Below, one piece after another: positions 24,558 to 36,972 of a DNA stretch of 64,000 nucleotides. Under the pieces are notes generated by a model that worked only from the letters and a program-made list of their open reading frames with translations, was not told the DNA's origin and made no database searches. A program made the position numbers and the translations under genes. The DNA lies in NCBI RefSeq assembly GCF_003473485.1, contig NC_053042.1, positions 45,347,762-45,411,761 on the forward strand, read 5' to 3'. Origin of the DNA: Medicago truncatula (lineage: Eukaryota; Streptophyta; Magnoliopsida; Fabales; Fabaceae). Within the stretch, counting starts at the first letter, position 1. Each line of letters opens with the position of its first letter.

Positions 24558-24860
24558 ACACCAAAAGTGGTTGGATGGGTTGTTTATATAACCTAGCTTT
24601 GAATTTTTAATTATAGACAAAAAAAAAAAAATCATTTGTGAAAACAAAATAAAAGACTCATCCAAATAAAACGTAATTCTCCTCTCAAAGAAGTAGAAAA
24701 CACATGTTCATGACCCCTTTGTAATCTAGTATACAACATATAATATTAGGTAATTAACGAGTAGTTGTTCAAGAAAAATAGATCTTCCATGAAATATTCC
24801 ACTTAGTAAAGTAAGTTCTGATTAAGCTGAGGGTGCTAAAATGATACAAATCTATAATGA

Positions 24861-27443
24861 TCAAAAGTTTTTCTCTTGAATTAGTTGACCGAGAGAAGAC
24901 TGCAACATCAGGTAAACTTCATACCAACCATTTTGAGAAGGGTGAACTGTGTCCCAAAAGAGTGAAGACTCAAGCTTCTCACATACACTATATTTCCTTG
25001 CTCCTTTATCATCAACACTTCCACAAAAATATTTCAAATCCTCTCCCTTACAACACGGTTGCAACGGATTCATCACTGTTGAGTTTTCTAAACAATGGAT
25101 AAAATAGGAAGTCAGCAAGGATTTTTTCTTTAACAATGTAATTATAAGCTTCAACTTCCTTTATTGTCGTTTTTTGGTTGTCAAGCTTTATTGTCGTGTT
25201 CTATATATGTCTTATTTATAGAAAAAGACATGTTTAATATTTTAGTTAAAATAAAAATTTAGATAAGTGAGTTTAAATAAATCTGTAGAGACAATACATT
25301 GTAATATTATATAGGGGTTGAAATTCAAACTTCGACCACCCCACTTATTCACTTTTAAGAGGTGAATTTTTAGTTATTAGACTACTCGATCAAAAAATGA
25401 TATTAATGATATTTTGTGATTGTGCTCTAGGGGATTTGAAACTTTTACCATTGTTAATACCACAAACAATTTGTACGGTAAAGAGGTAAATTAGAATCTA
25501 GGGTTTGAACTTTGTTCTCTTCATATTTAACGTCTCTATCAACCAAGTTATACTCAAGGGACTATGTTCAATCAACTTTAATAATTTCATAATATCACTT
25601 TTCAAACCATGTTTACAAGACATGCAAAATACAATTACAAGGTTAATGAAAAAAAAAAAGATGATAGACTTGATTTTTATTGGAATTTTATAGATTAAAT
25701 TTGATCATTTACATTTGTTAATATGCATAATTTGATCAATTTCTACTAATAATATTTCATCAACTATGGAGTAATTAATAAAACTATTACTTACCAGCTC
25801 GCCTTTTCTGCATCTTTGCAATTACGGAGAGGAAAGAGTTGTAGAGATCTAGTGTCATGAAGACCGATTTTCCCATTTGCTTGTTTAGTTGTTGCACAAT
25901 TTGGAGCAACATTTGACTATGGTTTTGGGAAACCAAGTTGGAAGTCTCATCACACTTTTCATAAGAAGATCTCATAGTTATCATAGGCACACATCCAATA
26001 GGCTCTAATAAACCAATTGCTATTTTGTTTATTCCCAACTCGTGAATACGTTTTAGATTCAATGACATTTGCTTTATAAGGGATTCAGTGAAGACAAATA
26101 TATCCTGCCACAAAGAAAAACAAAAGGCGATAATTGATCGACAAGTAAAGTCGATCAAAAATTGTATTAACTAGAACTCGAACTCAGATTATCTCAAACG
26201 AATCACCTTTAAATGAAGTTCATTAACCAATTGAATCCATATTTGATTTATGTGAAACTAGTTTATAGTTTTATTATAGAGGTGGAACCAAATTAATATA
26301 CTATAAAGAACTAATTAAAATGTAAAATGTTTTACACGAAATAAAAACAAATGAACGATAATAATAACCAAATAAATATGTGTTAGAAAATAAAGTAAAA
26401 AATAATCAGAAATGAAATCAAGCAAATAATTATATTACAGAAATATTAAAATATATTTAATCTACAATTAATTTTCTTGTTTAACAAGTAATTGAAATTT
26501 ATTAAGACTCTTATCCTTCCTTAATTTTATCTCAAATTTATAATTTTATTCACAAACGACTTCAATTCTATTTTCATCTTTTTTGGTGGTGTTATCTCAA
26601 AATATTTATTTATTTATTTTTCAAATGGAGCTAATGTGTGTAAACATAATTAATTTGTTCAACCACTCACCTGAAAGCTCCCATTCTTGAGTACAAATGT
26701 AGCATAGTCATTACCGCCAGCGTTAACAAGTGCAATTGAGGATTCAAGGTCATGTTTGGTATAGACATTTTGTTGTATTAACTTCTCAAATGAGTCTATT
26801 TGTACACTCATGTTTGGTCCATCAACCAAAGTATTGAAAATACCAGTCCCTCCATGTGCAAAGTTCAGACCATATTGTACTTCTGTGGAATTTCTCAATG
26901 CATACGGTGTGGGGGATTTTATTTTCAAAAAGGAAGCTGCATACATAGTATCAAAATCAAAATTATAAGCAATGATTAAAATTTATATGATATGTTGCGA
27001 GTTCGAGAATATAATATAGCCTTTCGAACGAGGTAAATGTAATTTCCTTTGTATATAAATAAATACTACCAACGTAATCGGTGAGGACAAGACCGTCGCA
27101 GAACCTTCCAGACGGTTTACCAGGAAAACTGATTCCATAAGGAGGATTATAAGATCCTGAGTTCAAGAAATTCCCTGTGTCAACATAGGAGTCCCCAAAG
27201 ACAAACAGTTTTAAAGAGTTTGTATTGTTGTATGCTCCATGTGACTTTTTTGCTCCTTCCACTCCTGCAACATTTGCATTAATCAGTTCTACAATTACCA
27301 ACCATTAAAATGAAAAAAATTGAAAACCAAAGGTATTTAATTTGATGAGATGCTAGCAAATTATGAGTACCTGTTATAATGAAGAAAAGAATAAGCCAAG
27401 GGAGAAGAGTGATTATTTTCACTAATAGATTTTGCTTCATCAT
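24861..27443 (-). CDS. GDSL esterase/lipase, copy A, 5 exons
   Basis: Exons: 27443-27371, 27264-27070, 26936-26671, 26104-25795, 25087-24861, giving 356 aa with all frames kept. A hydrophobic signal peptide covers residues 1-24 (MMKQNLL...IIT), so the product is probably secreted. Block I is FVFGDSYVDTGN with nucleophile Ser50. Block II has the Gly of NFAHGGTG and block III has GGNDY. Block V is WDTVHPSQNGW with Asp327 and His330. The family hydrolyses esters of varied lipid or acyl substrates. The layout (GITFPGKPSGR, LEPIGCLP, MNP...CC.G) matches the Arabidopsis At5g03610 group as I remember it. TATTTATA stands 54 bp upstream of the ATG. All catalytic residues are present, so this copy can be active. 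The substrate is unknown. Confidence 0.9.
25285..25410 (-). repeat. SINE (family 2) in GDSL copy A intron 4
   Basis: The minus strand has AAAAATTCACCTCTTAAAAG, AGTGAATAAGTGGGG and a B-box-like GAAGTTTGAATTTC, in the same order as the copies near 7450 and 22485. It lies in the intron between exons 4 and 5 of GDSL copy A. A weaker tRNA-like remnant follows near 25495-25560. Confidence 0.5.
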
Positions 27444-29556
27444 ATTATGATCAGTGGCAGATTGAATTGGTGATGTCAAGATGGATGGTAAAAGTGTATA
27501 AATACTCTACCAAGGTTGGCATATGGTAGATTACCAATCTGATCATTAGGCCAACTATATATTGAATTGGTGTGAAGAATATATGACTATCGCCCATCAC
27601 TAGTGCAAAATGGGAATTACAAGATAAAAGACATTTTCGCAATTAAATTGATGTCGAGAACCATTGTAAATCGGTCATTTAAATATATTGAACTATTGTT
27701 GTTACATTGTTTAGTGTACACTTTCGGTATAGATCGTCACATTGGTATTCAATTTCAAGGAGTCGGCTAAGGTCGACCACTAATTTGATTGAAAACACAT
27801 TGCAGAAATTCACCTTGTAGCCATTATCAGCCGACTTTTCGGTGGAAGCTCAACCCAAAAGAGAATTTACCAATAGAATAACTTTCTAGTTATGCTATTG
27901 ACAATGGCTTCTATTTTGATTTCGACTAGAAACGAAAATTAGTGACCATGAAAAAACTAATTTATCCTTGAATACCACATGAAGAAAATAATTTATCTTT
28001 GAGTATCACTTAAGCCATCAAGAACGAAATAAAGAAGAAACAAGTGAAGAGATGAAATGAAAGCTATGAATCTATGATGAATGGTTTGATTATGAAAATT
28101 GGATCGAATTAGTGGTATTTATGTCGTTAAACATGAGAGAATGGTGAAAAGTTGATTGAGTTACTAAGTAAAAAAACTAACATACAAAATTATTGTAGGT
28201 CAATTTTATTTATCAATACGAGTTATCATCCAAATCAAACTAATGTTATGCATTAGATAACTATGAATTGTTTAAGCCAATTAGAAGTTTAAAATCATCT
28301 TAAAATAGTTTGTTTAAGCCGGTTAAGACATTATTGTTGAGTATGAGAGAAGGGAAAAAACTTGAATGAGTTGCATAAGTAAAAAACTCACCAACTGAAT
28401 AAATGTTGGTCAATTTTATTTACTTTGGAGTTATCAATCAAAATTATTGACAAAGAACATATGCATTCTTGTTTTAAACTATCCCACTCAAATTGACATT
28501 GAGGTGATCACTGCATTGTTTAATATGTTTTTTAGAAATTTGTCATAAAAGAGACAAACACGCAAAGTTACTACATGTTTTCATTTCTTTTGTAAAAAAA
28601 TTAACTTTCCTTTCACATGGTATACGAGTAGATTTCATTGTCATATCTCTTCACTTGATTTTTTTAGATTTGTTGGCGCATATTTTTGTTGATATTTGTA
28701 GATTTATACATTGTTCATTTTTAATTTTTTTTTATTGTTCATGAGATATATGTTCAAATGAACGCCAAATATGGAAGATCACTCATTGACCCAATATTTT
28801 CAGAAGCACCAAGTTGTTGGGATCCTTATATGTGTGTCTGCGCGCGTGCGTACGTGCCATGACTTACTAAAAAAGAGGGTAGCATATTCATACTTAATAC
28901 AAGACACTCAAACTCTCAAGAATGACCCTTTACGTGTTCTTACATGACTTATGAAAAATAAATAAGTATACAAATTTATGTATGTGGTTTAAGATCGGTT
29001 TGGTTCGATTTTTTTAGAAAATTGAAATTTAATATGATATTTTAAAGCATCAAAATAGCCCATTTAATTAACACCTGTTATTATACGAGAGAAAAATTAT
29101 TTTAGACATGAATCAATTTTTTCTATTAATGTATGAAATTTCGCTTTATATATTGTTGATGTTAGAGTCATTAAACCAACAATGACACTCAGCGCCACAT
29201 TCTCGAGCTATTTTTTTTTTTTTTTTTTTCTTTCTGAAAGTAAGAATAGTGTTGCATAAAAATAACTAGTTAAAATTTATCATTGTTAAATAATAAGGAG
29301 AGAAAGCCATGCAAAGGTGTTCGAGACTTTGATAGCTATTCTAGAAAAAGAAAGTGAATTATGTTAGTGAGAGGCCCCGTATATTCTACAACGTTTAATC
29401 CATTGACCATGGTCATTGTTGCTCTCTTTGGATTTTTACTTTTTGGCCAGGAGATGTTGCTTGGAAGCAATAAAAAATACTATACTTATGAAGAAGAAAA
29501 AAAAGGAAATGAAAAACAGAGCAAAAAGAAAACGAGAATGAAGAAAATAACAACTA

Positions 29557-29785
29557 CTCCTTCCGTTCTTATATCCAAGCCTCTTTTGCATTTATCACAC
29601 TTCTTAAGAAAAGTTGTTAGTGTAATTAAAATGTCTATTTTGTGTGTTAATATTACCAAATTGTCTTTTGTTTGTATGTGTTTTAAATTTGAAAATAATA
29701 AATATGTCTAATAATTTGAAAATGGGTTTACGTTTAGGGACAAAAATAACGTTAAATGAATACTTAGATATAGGGACGGAGGGAG
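29557..29785. mobile_element. Stowaway-like MITE
   Basis: The left end CTCCTTCCGTTCTTATAT and the right end, reverse-complemented, CTCCCTCCGTCCCTATAT are inverted repeats, and TA flanks both sides (29555-29556, 29786-29787). CTCCCTCCGT ends with a TA target duplication mark the Tc1/mariner-related Stowaway group. There is no transposase. Confidence 0.85.
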
Positions 29786-30309
29786 TATATTTTACTTACA
29801 TTTTCATTTCCTCAAACCAGAGAAAGGGTGAAGGATAAAAAAAAAATGTAGTGAGTGAGGTCTCTGAAAATGGAAATGGTGAGGTGAGTGTGAGGTGAAG
29901 TGTATAGTCTGAAAGAAACATGATACAAACACATGCAATATATAAACGAATTGAACATGTAATATTATAGTATGATAGGCGTGGTTGTGATATTTTTGGG
30001 AATGTATTGTTTTATATGGGGGAAGAGCAAAGATATCAACCCTCTAAGTAATGAACAAGCTGGTGTTGCCAATGTATCACATTCAAGAATCAAAGAGGAA
30101 AATAAATAACTCAGTCATTTGTACAAAACATTTGTCCTAAAATAACTGACCAATTTCAAAAATTAAATTCAAGTATTTTATTAGATAATGGTGTAAGAGA
30201 AATTTATGCTCTCCTTTTATTTCTTAATTTTATTTGTTTTCCTAAAAAAAGTATTTGTCATTTTATAAAACACATCTCATTTGATCCTGTAAGTTTAACT
30301 TAATTAATA

Positions 30310-30410
30310 AAGATATTACATTATATGTGTATGAGTTGAAGTTTAAATTTTAAATACCCTACTTATTCATCTTAAGGTGGATTTTCAACTACAAAACTAC
30401 TAAGAAAAAG
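30310..30410 (-). repeat. degenerate SINE (family 2)
   Basis: The minus strand has TAGTTTTGTAGTTGAAAATC, a CACCTTAAGATGAATAAGTA block and a decayed B-box. It is the most diverged of the four family-2 copies. Confidence 0.4.
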
Positions 30411-30966
30411 AAAAAAACACCCCACATGAATGACATAAATAGTAAATATCTTTTTCAATTGTTGGCTAAGTAATTTGGATTAAATTCATACAATAGTAGG
30501 AGAGTAGTTTATGTTGTTTCTTCTTTATGTCGAAAAGAAGTTTTAAATAATGTTTTGCCCCTCTTCAAAAAAGAAGTTAATGTTTTGCCAGTTGTATTCC
30601 TTCGTGGTTCTTAGTTTATATGAATATGACACACCACACATAAGAGGATATGGCTTAGATTAACAAATGATATCTTAGCTTATGAGACTAATATCTTTTT
30701 TTTTTTGGTGGTTTTTATTAGGCTAATATCTAATATAATGTGATTGGATTAGCAATAATTAAGAGGAAGAATGTCAAAACATCAAATCTAGATATTGAAG
30801 ATCAAGGCAACCGATTATTTACTATATAGTGGTATTTTATTAAGAGTATATTGTTACTATTACTTTTTTACGTGTTGCTAACATTAGCATTGTTCATTAT
30901 TCAATGATTGGGTCGTAATTGAAGATTTTACAAAGTTGAGAACACTATAAAATAATACAATTTTTC

Positions 30967-32660
30967 TTAAGGATCAACGAATTTTCTCTTCAAATTGGAT
31001 TGCACCATTTGGTAAACAGCAAACCAACCATTTTCCCAAAAGAATGAAAGTTCTGGTTTATCACATACAACACTTCCACAAAACATACCTCCCACACAAC
31101 ATGGTTGCAACGGATTCATCACAGTATACATAATAGAGAAAAATATTAGCCCTAAACGTTAGTTATACTAGTTAATTATGTACCATTGATGTAATTGAGT
31201 AAAAAAAAAAACATCGATGTTAATTAATTCTCTTTATTATCAATATAATTTTTATTTTACTTTCTTGGCTAAAATATGGTTTTGGTCCCTGCAAATATGC
31301 CTCATTTTAGTTTTAGTCCCTGTAAAAAAAAATTGTTGTTTTTGGTCTCTACAAATATATCTCGTTTTGGTTTTGGTCTCTTGCCCCACTTTTGTAATGA
31401 TTTGCACACGTGGCACATGATGACTGAACCTATTTATTAGAAAAATAGTCCCTGCAAAATCTTTTGATTTTGGAAAAGGTCTCTGCAAAATATTTTGTTA
31501 AATATTTTGCAGGGACCAAAAACAAAAACAAAAATTTACAGGGACTAAAACCAAAACGAATATTTGCAGGGACTAAAACCATATTTTAGCCTACTTTCTT
31601 TTAGTCCCATCAATAAAAAAATTTCCCTTATAAAGAATATAAGAGCTAGGTTTTGCTTGAAAAAATCAACTAATGCGATATAAATACCATTAGGGTTTTT
31701 CTGCATTAATGCAATTATGGATAGGAAAGAGGTGTAGAGGTCTAGTGTCACGAAAACTGATTTTCCCATTTCCTTGTTAAGTTCTTCCACAGCTTGGAGC
31801 AACAAGTAATTGTGATTCATGGCAAATAGGTTGAAATTGTCATTGCATTTCTCATATGAAGGTGTCTCAGTCTCGGTTACCATAGGCAAACACCCTATAG
31901 GTTCTAATAATCCAATTGCTATTTTATTTATTCCCAAGCTTTGAATGCGTCTAAGATTTGATGATAATTGATTCACAAGTGATGCAGTGAACCTTGGTAC
32001 ATCCTGCAACATGCATGTATAAAGAAATGAAAGTAATATTGACAGCATTCAATTGGTGCAATACTTATACACCCACCATTGAAAATATAGAGGCAACATT
32101 AGTTAGCATGTGTTTGGAGTGACGTTTTATTTATCACACGTGCGGCAAGGAATCACAGTATTCTAAAAGCTATGATACAAAGCTTCTAAATTTTCACGAA
32201 AGTAGCTGTTTTGGACGTGGGTTTGGCTTTCCCACCACCAATCCAAACAGTCTCTTAGTATAAGTTATATAAAAGAAAAATAATTAGACTAAGCACTCAC
32301 CTTAGTGCTCCCCCCGTTTGTAACAAAAAATTTAAGATAGTCGTTACCAGCAGCGCTGACGAGGGCTACCGAAGATTCAAGGTCGGATTTGGTATTCATA
32401 TTTTATTGTATTAACTTCTCAAATAAGTCGATTTGGATAGTCATATTTAGTCCATCAATCAAAGTATCGAAAACACCAATAAAGAGATTTCATACTAAAA
32501 TTACTTTTATTTTAATCTATAATAAGCATAACTTTTGATTATTTATTTTAATTTTATTTTTTGTAATAATTATAAGTGTACCTGCAGTTATATTAATTAT
32601 CATGAAGAGGAGAAGAAGCAAAGAGACAAACTTGGTGATTCGTGGAGTTTGCTTCGCCAT
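30967..32660 (-). pseudogene. GDSL esterase/lipase pseudogene, copy B
   Basis: Exon 1 (32660-32582, signal peptide MAKQTPRITKF...) and exon 4 (32003-31688) are open with good splice sites. The rest is broken. Exon 2, with the GDS nucleophile block, is missing. Exon 3 (about 32479-32301) has lost its 5' half and has a TAA at 32403-32405, where paralogues have CAA in IQQNVYTK. Exon 5 (about 31113-30967) has lost its acceptor and has two in-frame deletions: one of nine codons after CGSV, and one that turns WDxVHPSQNGW into WENGW, removing the catalytic Asp and His. A MULE-like MITE sits in intron 4. Exon 4 is closest to copy C (NKEMGKSVFVTLDLYTSFLS). No functional product can be made. Confidence 0.93.
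31267..31591. mobile_element. MULE-like MITE, perfect 9-bp TSD
   Basis: Both ends begin GGCTAAAATATGG and continue as GTTTTxGTCCCTGCAAATAT on each strand. A perfect 9-bp duplication TACTTTCTT flanks it (31258-31266 and 31592-31600). It lies in intron 4 of GDSL pseudogene B. The interior contains further copies of the GGTCCCTGCAAA-type block, so the inverted repeat is layered. Confidence 0.9.
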
Positions 32661-32664
32661 TGAT

Positions 32665-34430
32665 GAATGGTGATTAGTAAAGTGTAGTATAGTGCATGTA
32701 GCTGAGCGATCACATGTATGTACATAAGTATAAATACTAGTCTCCATTTTTTTTCTTCTTTTCTTTCTATTTAAATAACTAGTTTTCACATGTATACGTT
32801 TTTTATTGTGTTTTATTTTTATTTTTATGATTTCTTTGTTTGAATATGGTGTTGTGTTGTGCGCCCTCTTGTACCGTGTTGTTTAATTTCACGTTTTGTT
32901 GTAGTATTCGTTTGGTTTTTATTATAGATTCAATCAATTATTTATGGGTCAATGTTGCATACCCGGAAGCATATATATATTTTGATGACTTATATTTTAT
33001 CATATTATTTATAAGCATTCTTCCGTTGTATGTTATTAACTTAGATGTTGTTAGTTTGTTCGCAGATGATCATTTACGTTTTAACGATGTTTAACATATT
33101 ATCGTAAATGTGCACTCTATCAAAATTGTTTTTTAGTACAATGCACTCTATTGATTTAAATGAATAAATATATGAAAAAATAAATATCATTATGTTTTTG
33201 TTAGAAAAAAGATATAAATATGAAAAAATAATGCATCTCTTGGTCGTGGTTTGAACTCCGACCCTTGAATATATTATATATTGTGTCCCTACCAATTAAA
33301 CTAAGCTCAGAAGGAAGAAGAAAAAAATAATGCGACTAATGGTATTATTTACTACTCAAAGCATTTTTTTGAGCTAAAGATCCTCTAATGTTAAACTCTT
33401 TCGAATGCTTTTTTAATTCGGTTCGAGCCACTTGTAAATTGTTTATAAACAATAGAGGATGAGTAAAGAGTACAAAATTTTAAAAAACAAAGAAAAGAAA
33501 AAACGAGTTGCAAACCAAGACCCATTATCGGTTGACTATTTACGTGTTTCTAATTCTATTTAGTCTTTGATTTAATCTTTCCATTGTTGTTTCAATCTTC
33601 ATCCTCAAATCCGAATATGTTTGAGAATGAACAATGACTTCTTTTAATTCATACCCATACTCTGTATTTGAATTTTGTTGATGACATCATTGAATTGACT
33701 ATCAATGGTGAATTCAATAATGGAGGGTTGTCTTTTGCCATTACTTTTTGTCTTCCCACTTGTAATTCAAGAATGTCTATTTAATGTTAAGAAGAAATTC
33801 TCTAAGAAATTACTATAAGGAAATTTAATGATGTTAATATAAAAGGGATATGTTTGTCTATTTGATGGAACTTATGTATAAATTTTGATATTAATGACAT
33901 GTTCAGAAGTTTCATAGAATGTTTGTGAGTGAGAATAAAACATTAAGAAAAGTCTCGTGATATTTTGATAGGATACTCACAAATACTTAAAGTTATCTAG
34001 GATGTTACATATTACTTATTTCATTATGATAAATTTTAATTGCATTAGATGTACAATCTGCAATTTTATTATTATTATTTTTTATTAATGATATGGAATT
34101 TTTATTAATTTTGTTCATCATATTATTTATGTCTTCATATATGATTCTAAATTATTTTGATAACACCATTATTCAAAAAAATTGGCTAATTAGATTTTTG
34201 TTTTTTAACCGTGGATAGTCATCAAGTAACCTTTTTGGCTTAACAATTGAGGTTGAATCTAATCAAATATTTTAAAGAACATAAAAACACTATATATTGA
34301 ATGAGGCGATGGGATACACGCAAAAAATTGTTTAGAGGCATTTAAAACTAAGTAATATTTTATAAATGGCTTCTTGCAACACCTAAGAGCCAAAAAACTA
34401 TTTAAATTGAAGTTAACAGATCATTACATA
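32665..34430. other. intergenic between GDSL copy B and the NCR gene
   Basis: The promoter side of copy B keeps a TATA-like box (plus-strand TATAAATA at 32729-32736, 69 bp from the ATG). One SINE lies at 33235-33321. The frames seen at 32840-33094 and elsewhere have no domain or splice partners. Confidence 0.5.
33235..33321 (-). repeat. tRNA-derived SINE (family 1), truncated
   Basis: The minus strand has the A-box-like TGAGCTTAGTTTAATTGGTA and a B-box GGAGTTCAAACC. The direct repeat AAAAAATAATGC flanks it (33223-33234 and 33322-33333). Confidence 0.65.
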
Positions 34431-34436
34431 TTTAAG

Positions 34437-34444
34437 TATAAAAC
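34437..34444 (+). promoter_or_regulatory. TATA box of the NCR-type gene
   Basis: TATAAAAC lies 46 bp before the ATG of the NCR-type gene, a normal distance when the 5' leader is short. Confidence 0.5.
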
Positions 34445-34489
34445 AATAAAAGAAAATTATCTTTAGTACTTGCAAAGGAGAGAAAAAAT

Positions 34490-34774
34490 ATGGCCCAGTT
34501 TCTCATGTTTATTTATGTTTTGATCATATTTCTTTATCTATTTTATGTTGAAGCTGCTATGTTCGAATTGACAAAATGTATACCATTTTTTCGCACCATT
34601 CTCAATTTCTCTAATTTTGTCTTATACACAACATTTTATCATATCGTAGTAACAATTTTTTTTTTCTAATTTAAAAATGCAGCTACAATTCGTTGTGTTA
34701 CTGACGCCGATTGTCCAAATGTGGTAAAACCCTTGAAACCAAAGTGTGTTGATGGTTTTTGTGAGTACACGTGA
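34490..34774 (+). CDS. nodule-specific cysteine-rich (NCR) type peptide, 2 exons
   Basis: Exon 1 is 34490-34577 and exon 2 is 34683-34774, separated by a 105-bp GT/AG intron. The product is 59 aa. Residues 1-22 (MAQFLMFIYVLIIFLYLFYV) form the long hydrophobic signal peptide typical of NCR precursors. The mature part has four cysteines spaced C-x5-C-x10-C-x4-C (CVTDADC, KCVDGFC), which is the four-cysteine NCR pattern. Splitting of the signal peptide from the cysteine domain by one intron is also the family's usual structure. Family knowledge: NCR peptides are made in infected nodule cells of inverted-repeat-lacking-clade legumes, go through the secretory path to the symbiosome, and drive differentiation of rhizobia. 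I infer this role. The sequence shows only the architecture. Confidence 0.9.
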
Positions 34775-34799
34775 AAGAGCCATAATTGCAATATTGAAA

Positions 34800-36967
34800 C
34801 CGGAGGAGGCCATAATATTTACACTTTGATAGTTTTCTTTAAAATTTTATTTAAGTTTATGTGGATTTTTAATTTAATTGTATTTGTATACACTGCACTA
34901 TTCCTTTACCAAGTTTAATCCCACTATCATATGTTGATCAATATTGGTATTTTTTTTAACATACTAAAAACCATTCTAGTGATATTCCTTCAACAAAAAC
35001 TCCTTCCTCAGCTAATGCACCAACATCTTGATTTGCTTGCTTATTTACACTAAAATATTTCTCAGTTTATCATCGAAACACTAAAATACTTGTCAGTTTA
35101 TCATCGAAAAACCTCAATTTTCACAACCATGAGGCTTCATGCCTAACCCAAGCAAGAACATTTTTAGACAACTATTCAAATATAACGCTTCCTTTTAATT
35201 ACCATCCATTTGATATTACTGAATAACTTCTAGAGCAAAAAGGATGACCCAAAGTTTTGAAGCTTAAAATTAAATTTGATTTAAAACAAATGATTATGAT
35301 TGTTTAAATCCCCTCTCTGTGTTCTAACAATAAGAATCGAGTATCCTATATATGTTCACGATAATTTAACATAATAGACTAAGATAAATTCATTGACTAA
35401 TGATCCCATTTATCTAACATAGAACTCTAATCCTTTAGGTAAAACTAATGTTATAAAACGTTTTAACGCACCCAGATAATCGAATTCCCCAAAAGCAATT
35501 ATCTATTGGACAATAATTTTAGTTCCAATGATGAAACCTAGGGTCAACAGTGAATTATCTCTTTAGTTCAATTCAAATATTGGCCAGAAAAAGAATATAA
35601 TTGCTAACAAAAATTACTGAATAAACATAGGTCTAAATTGCATTAACTATAACTCATATATTACATCGCTAAAATAGGTTCTAAGAAAACCAAGTTGCTT
35701 GGGCTCCGGTGGCAAGGAGCTCCTTCCAAGGACGTATCCGAGGAATACCGGGTTCGATTCCCAGAGAAACAACCATTGATGGGTCGGAAACCAAAAAAAA
35801 AAAAAGATTCTAAGAGGTTCATCTACAATCTCAATCTAGGGGAATTAGCTAGTCATGAATAGAGACATAACAACAGTGAAAAGATAAAATTACACATGAG
35901 AACGATAGATTGAATCTTCACTTCTTGTTTTAAAAAATGAAATCTTCAATTTACTAGTCTCCAAATCGTGTCCAGTGTGTTCTCTAGATATCAAACGTGT
36001 TCCCCAAGTGTTAAACGTTATTTTCTGGTGCAATTAGGCTTAAATAGTGTTCATATTCGTGTAGAGAAGCTGCGTTTTTTAGTCGCAGAAATGTGGGGTG
36101 TTCGGTCTATCTGTAGGGCCTTTTTGTCAACATTCTAGAGTATCATGACTTTGCACTTTTTACCATTTTCTAGTCCAAATTGAATTTCGGTGATATATAA
36201 TTAAAATACTGCACAAGGGTCATCTTGCCTTTTCATCAAAAATCCGCATTGTGCTAAACCAAATAAACAAAATAAAGCTACACAAAATATAAGGTTAATC
36301 AAGAAGATGAAATCATTAAAAACTTGCCTAATCCTCCAAGAACAACTTATTCAAAAAATAACTCTAAAATCAACATTAAATCAAAAGAAATAACTAAATA
36401 ACTAACTCAAAAAGCCTCTATAAAAGACACGAAATACTTATTATGACCGAGATTCATCCCTTGCACATCCATAAACATTCCAGTTAAAAGTTAATAATAT
36501 TTGACGACAGAGGACAACATGAAATTAATCATATCTCCTTTTGATTTTTCTTCCACAAACAAACAACTTCAATATTATGACCAACATCAATAGGTTTAAA
36601 AGGACAACCAAAATTCTAACCTTGCATCCAATAGCCTAGCCTTAACATCAATAGGTTTAATACTTTATAATATAATCTTTTTTTTACTATTCTTATGGCT
36701 TATCAATTCATGTTTACTTCTTGTGCATAGTCACATAATATGGATTTAAATGAGATAGTCATGTTATTAAATATGGATCAAAATGATGTAGTCATATCGA
36801 TTTTAGTTATCATATGACTTTGTTTTTCTTCTGAAAATCGATCTAAACTGCACCGGAAACATCTTGATAGTTTAATCATTTGACACACTACAAACAAAAA
36901 GAATATGCCCAAGATTGATAAGTAATATCTTACCTTGTTAGCTAATATAATGTGATTGAATTAGAAG
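34800..36967. other. intergenic between NCR gene and solo LTR
   Basis: No gene is supported. One SINE lies at 35687-35805. The segment about 35940-36240 is less AT-rich and may be part of an old retroelement, but I find no ends. The last ~80 bp (36890-36972) are paralogous to 30650-30760. Confidence 0.5.
35687..35805 (+). repeat. tRNA-derived SINE (family 3) with poly-A tail
   Basis: The plus strand carries an A-box-like GGCTCCGGTGGCAAGGAGC and a B-box GGGTTCGATTCCC, ending in AAACC and a run of A. Near-identical direct repeats GGTTCTAAGA (35677-35686) and GATTCTAAGA (35806-35815) flank it. Confidence 0.7.
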
Positions 36968-36972
36968 CTAAT

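Larger units (their letters stand above)
27505..30966. other. intergenic between GDSL copies A and B
   Basis: No gene is supported. The stretch holds a possible CACTA-type terminus (CACTAGTGCAAAA at about 27598), a Stowaway-like MITE (29557-29785) and a family-2 SINE (about 30310). The last 350 bp (30600-30960) are paralogous to the flank of GDSL copy C. Confidence 0.5.

Noticed and set aside
27598..27700. CACTAGTGCAAAA as the end of a CACTA transposon
   Set aside because: No matching inverted end or 3-bp duplication was found downstream, so only a possible fragment can be claimed.
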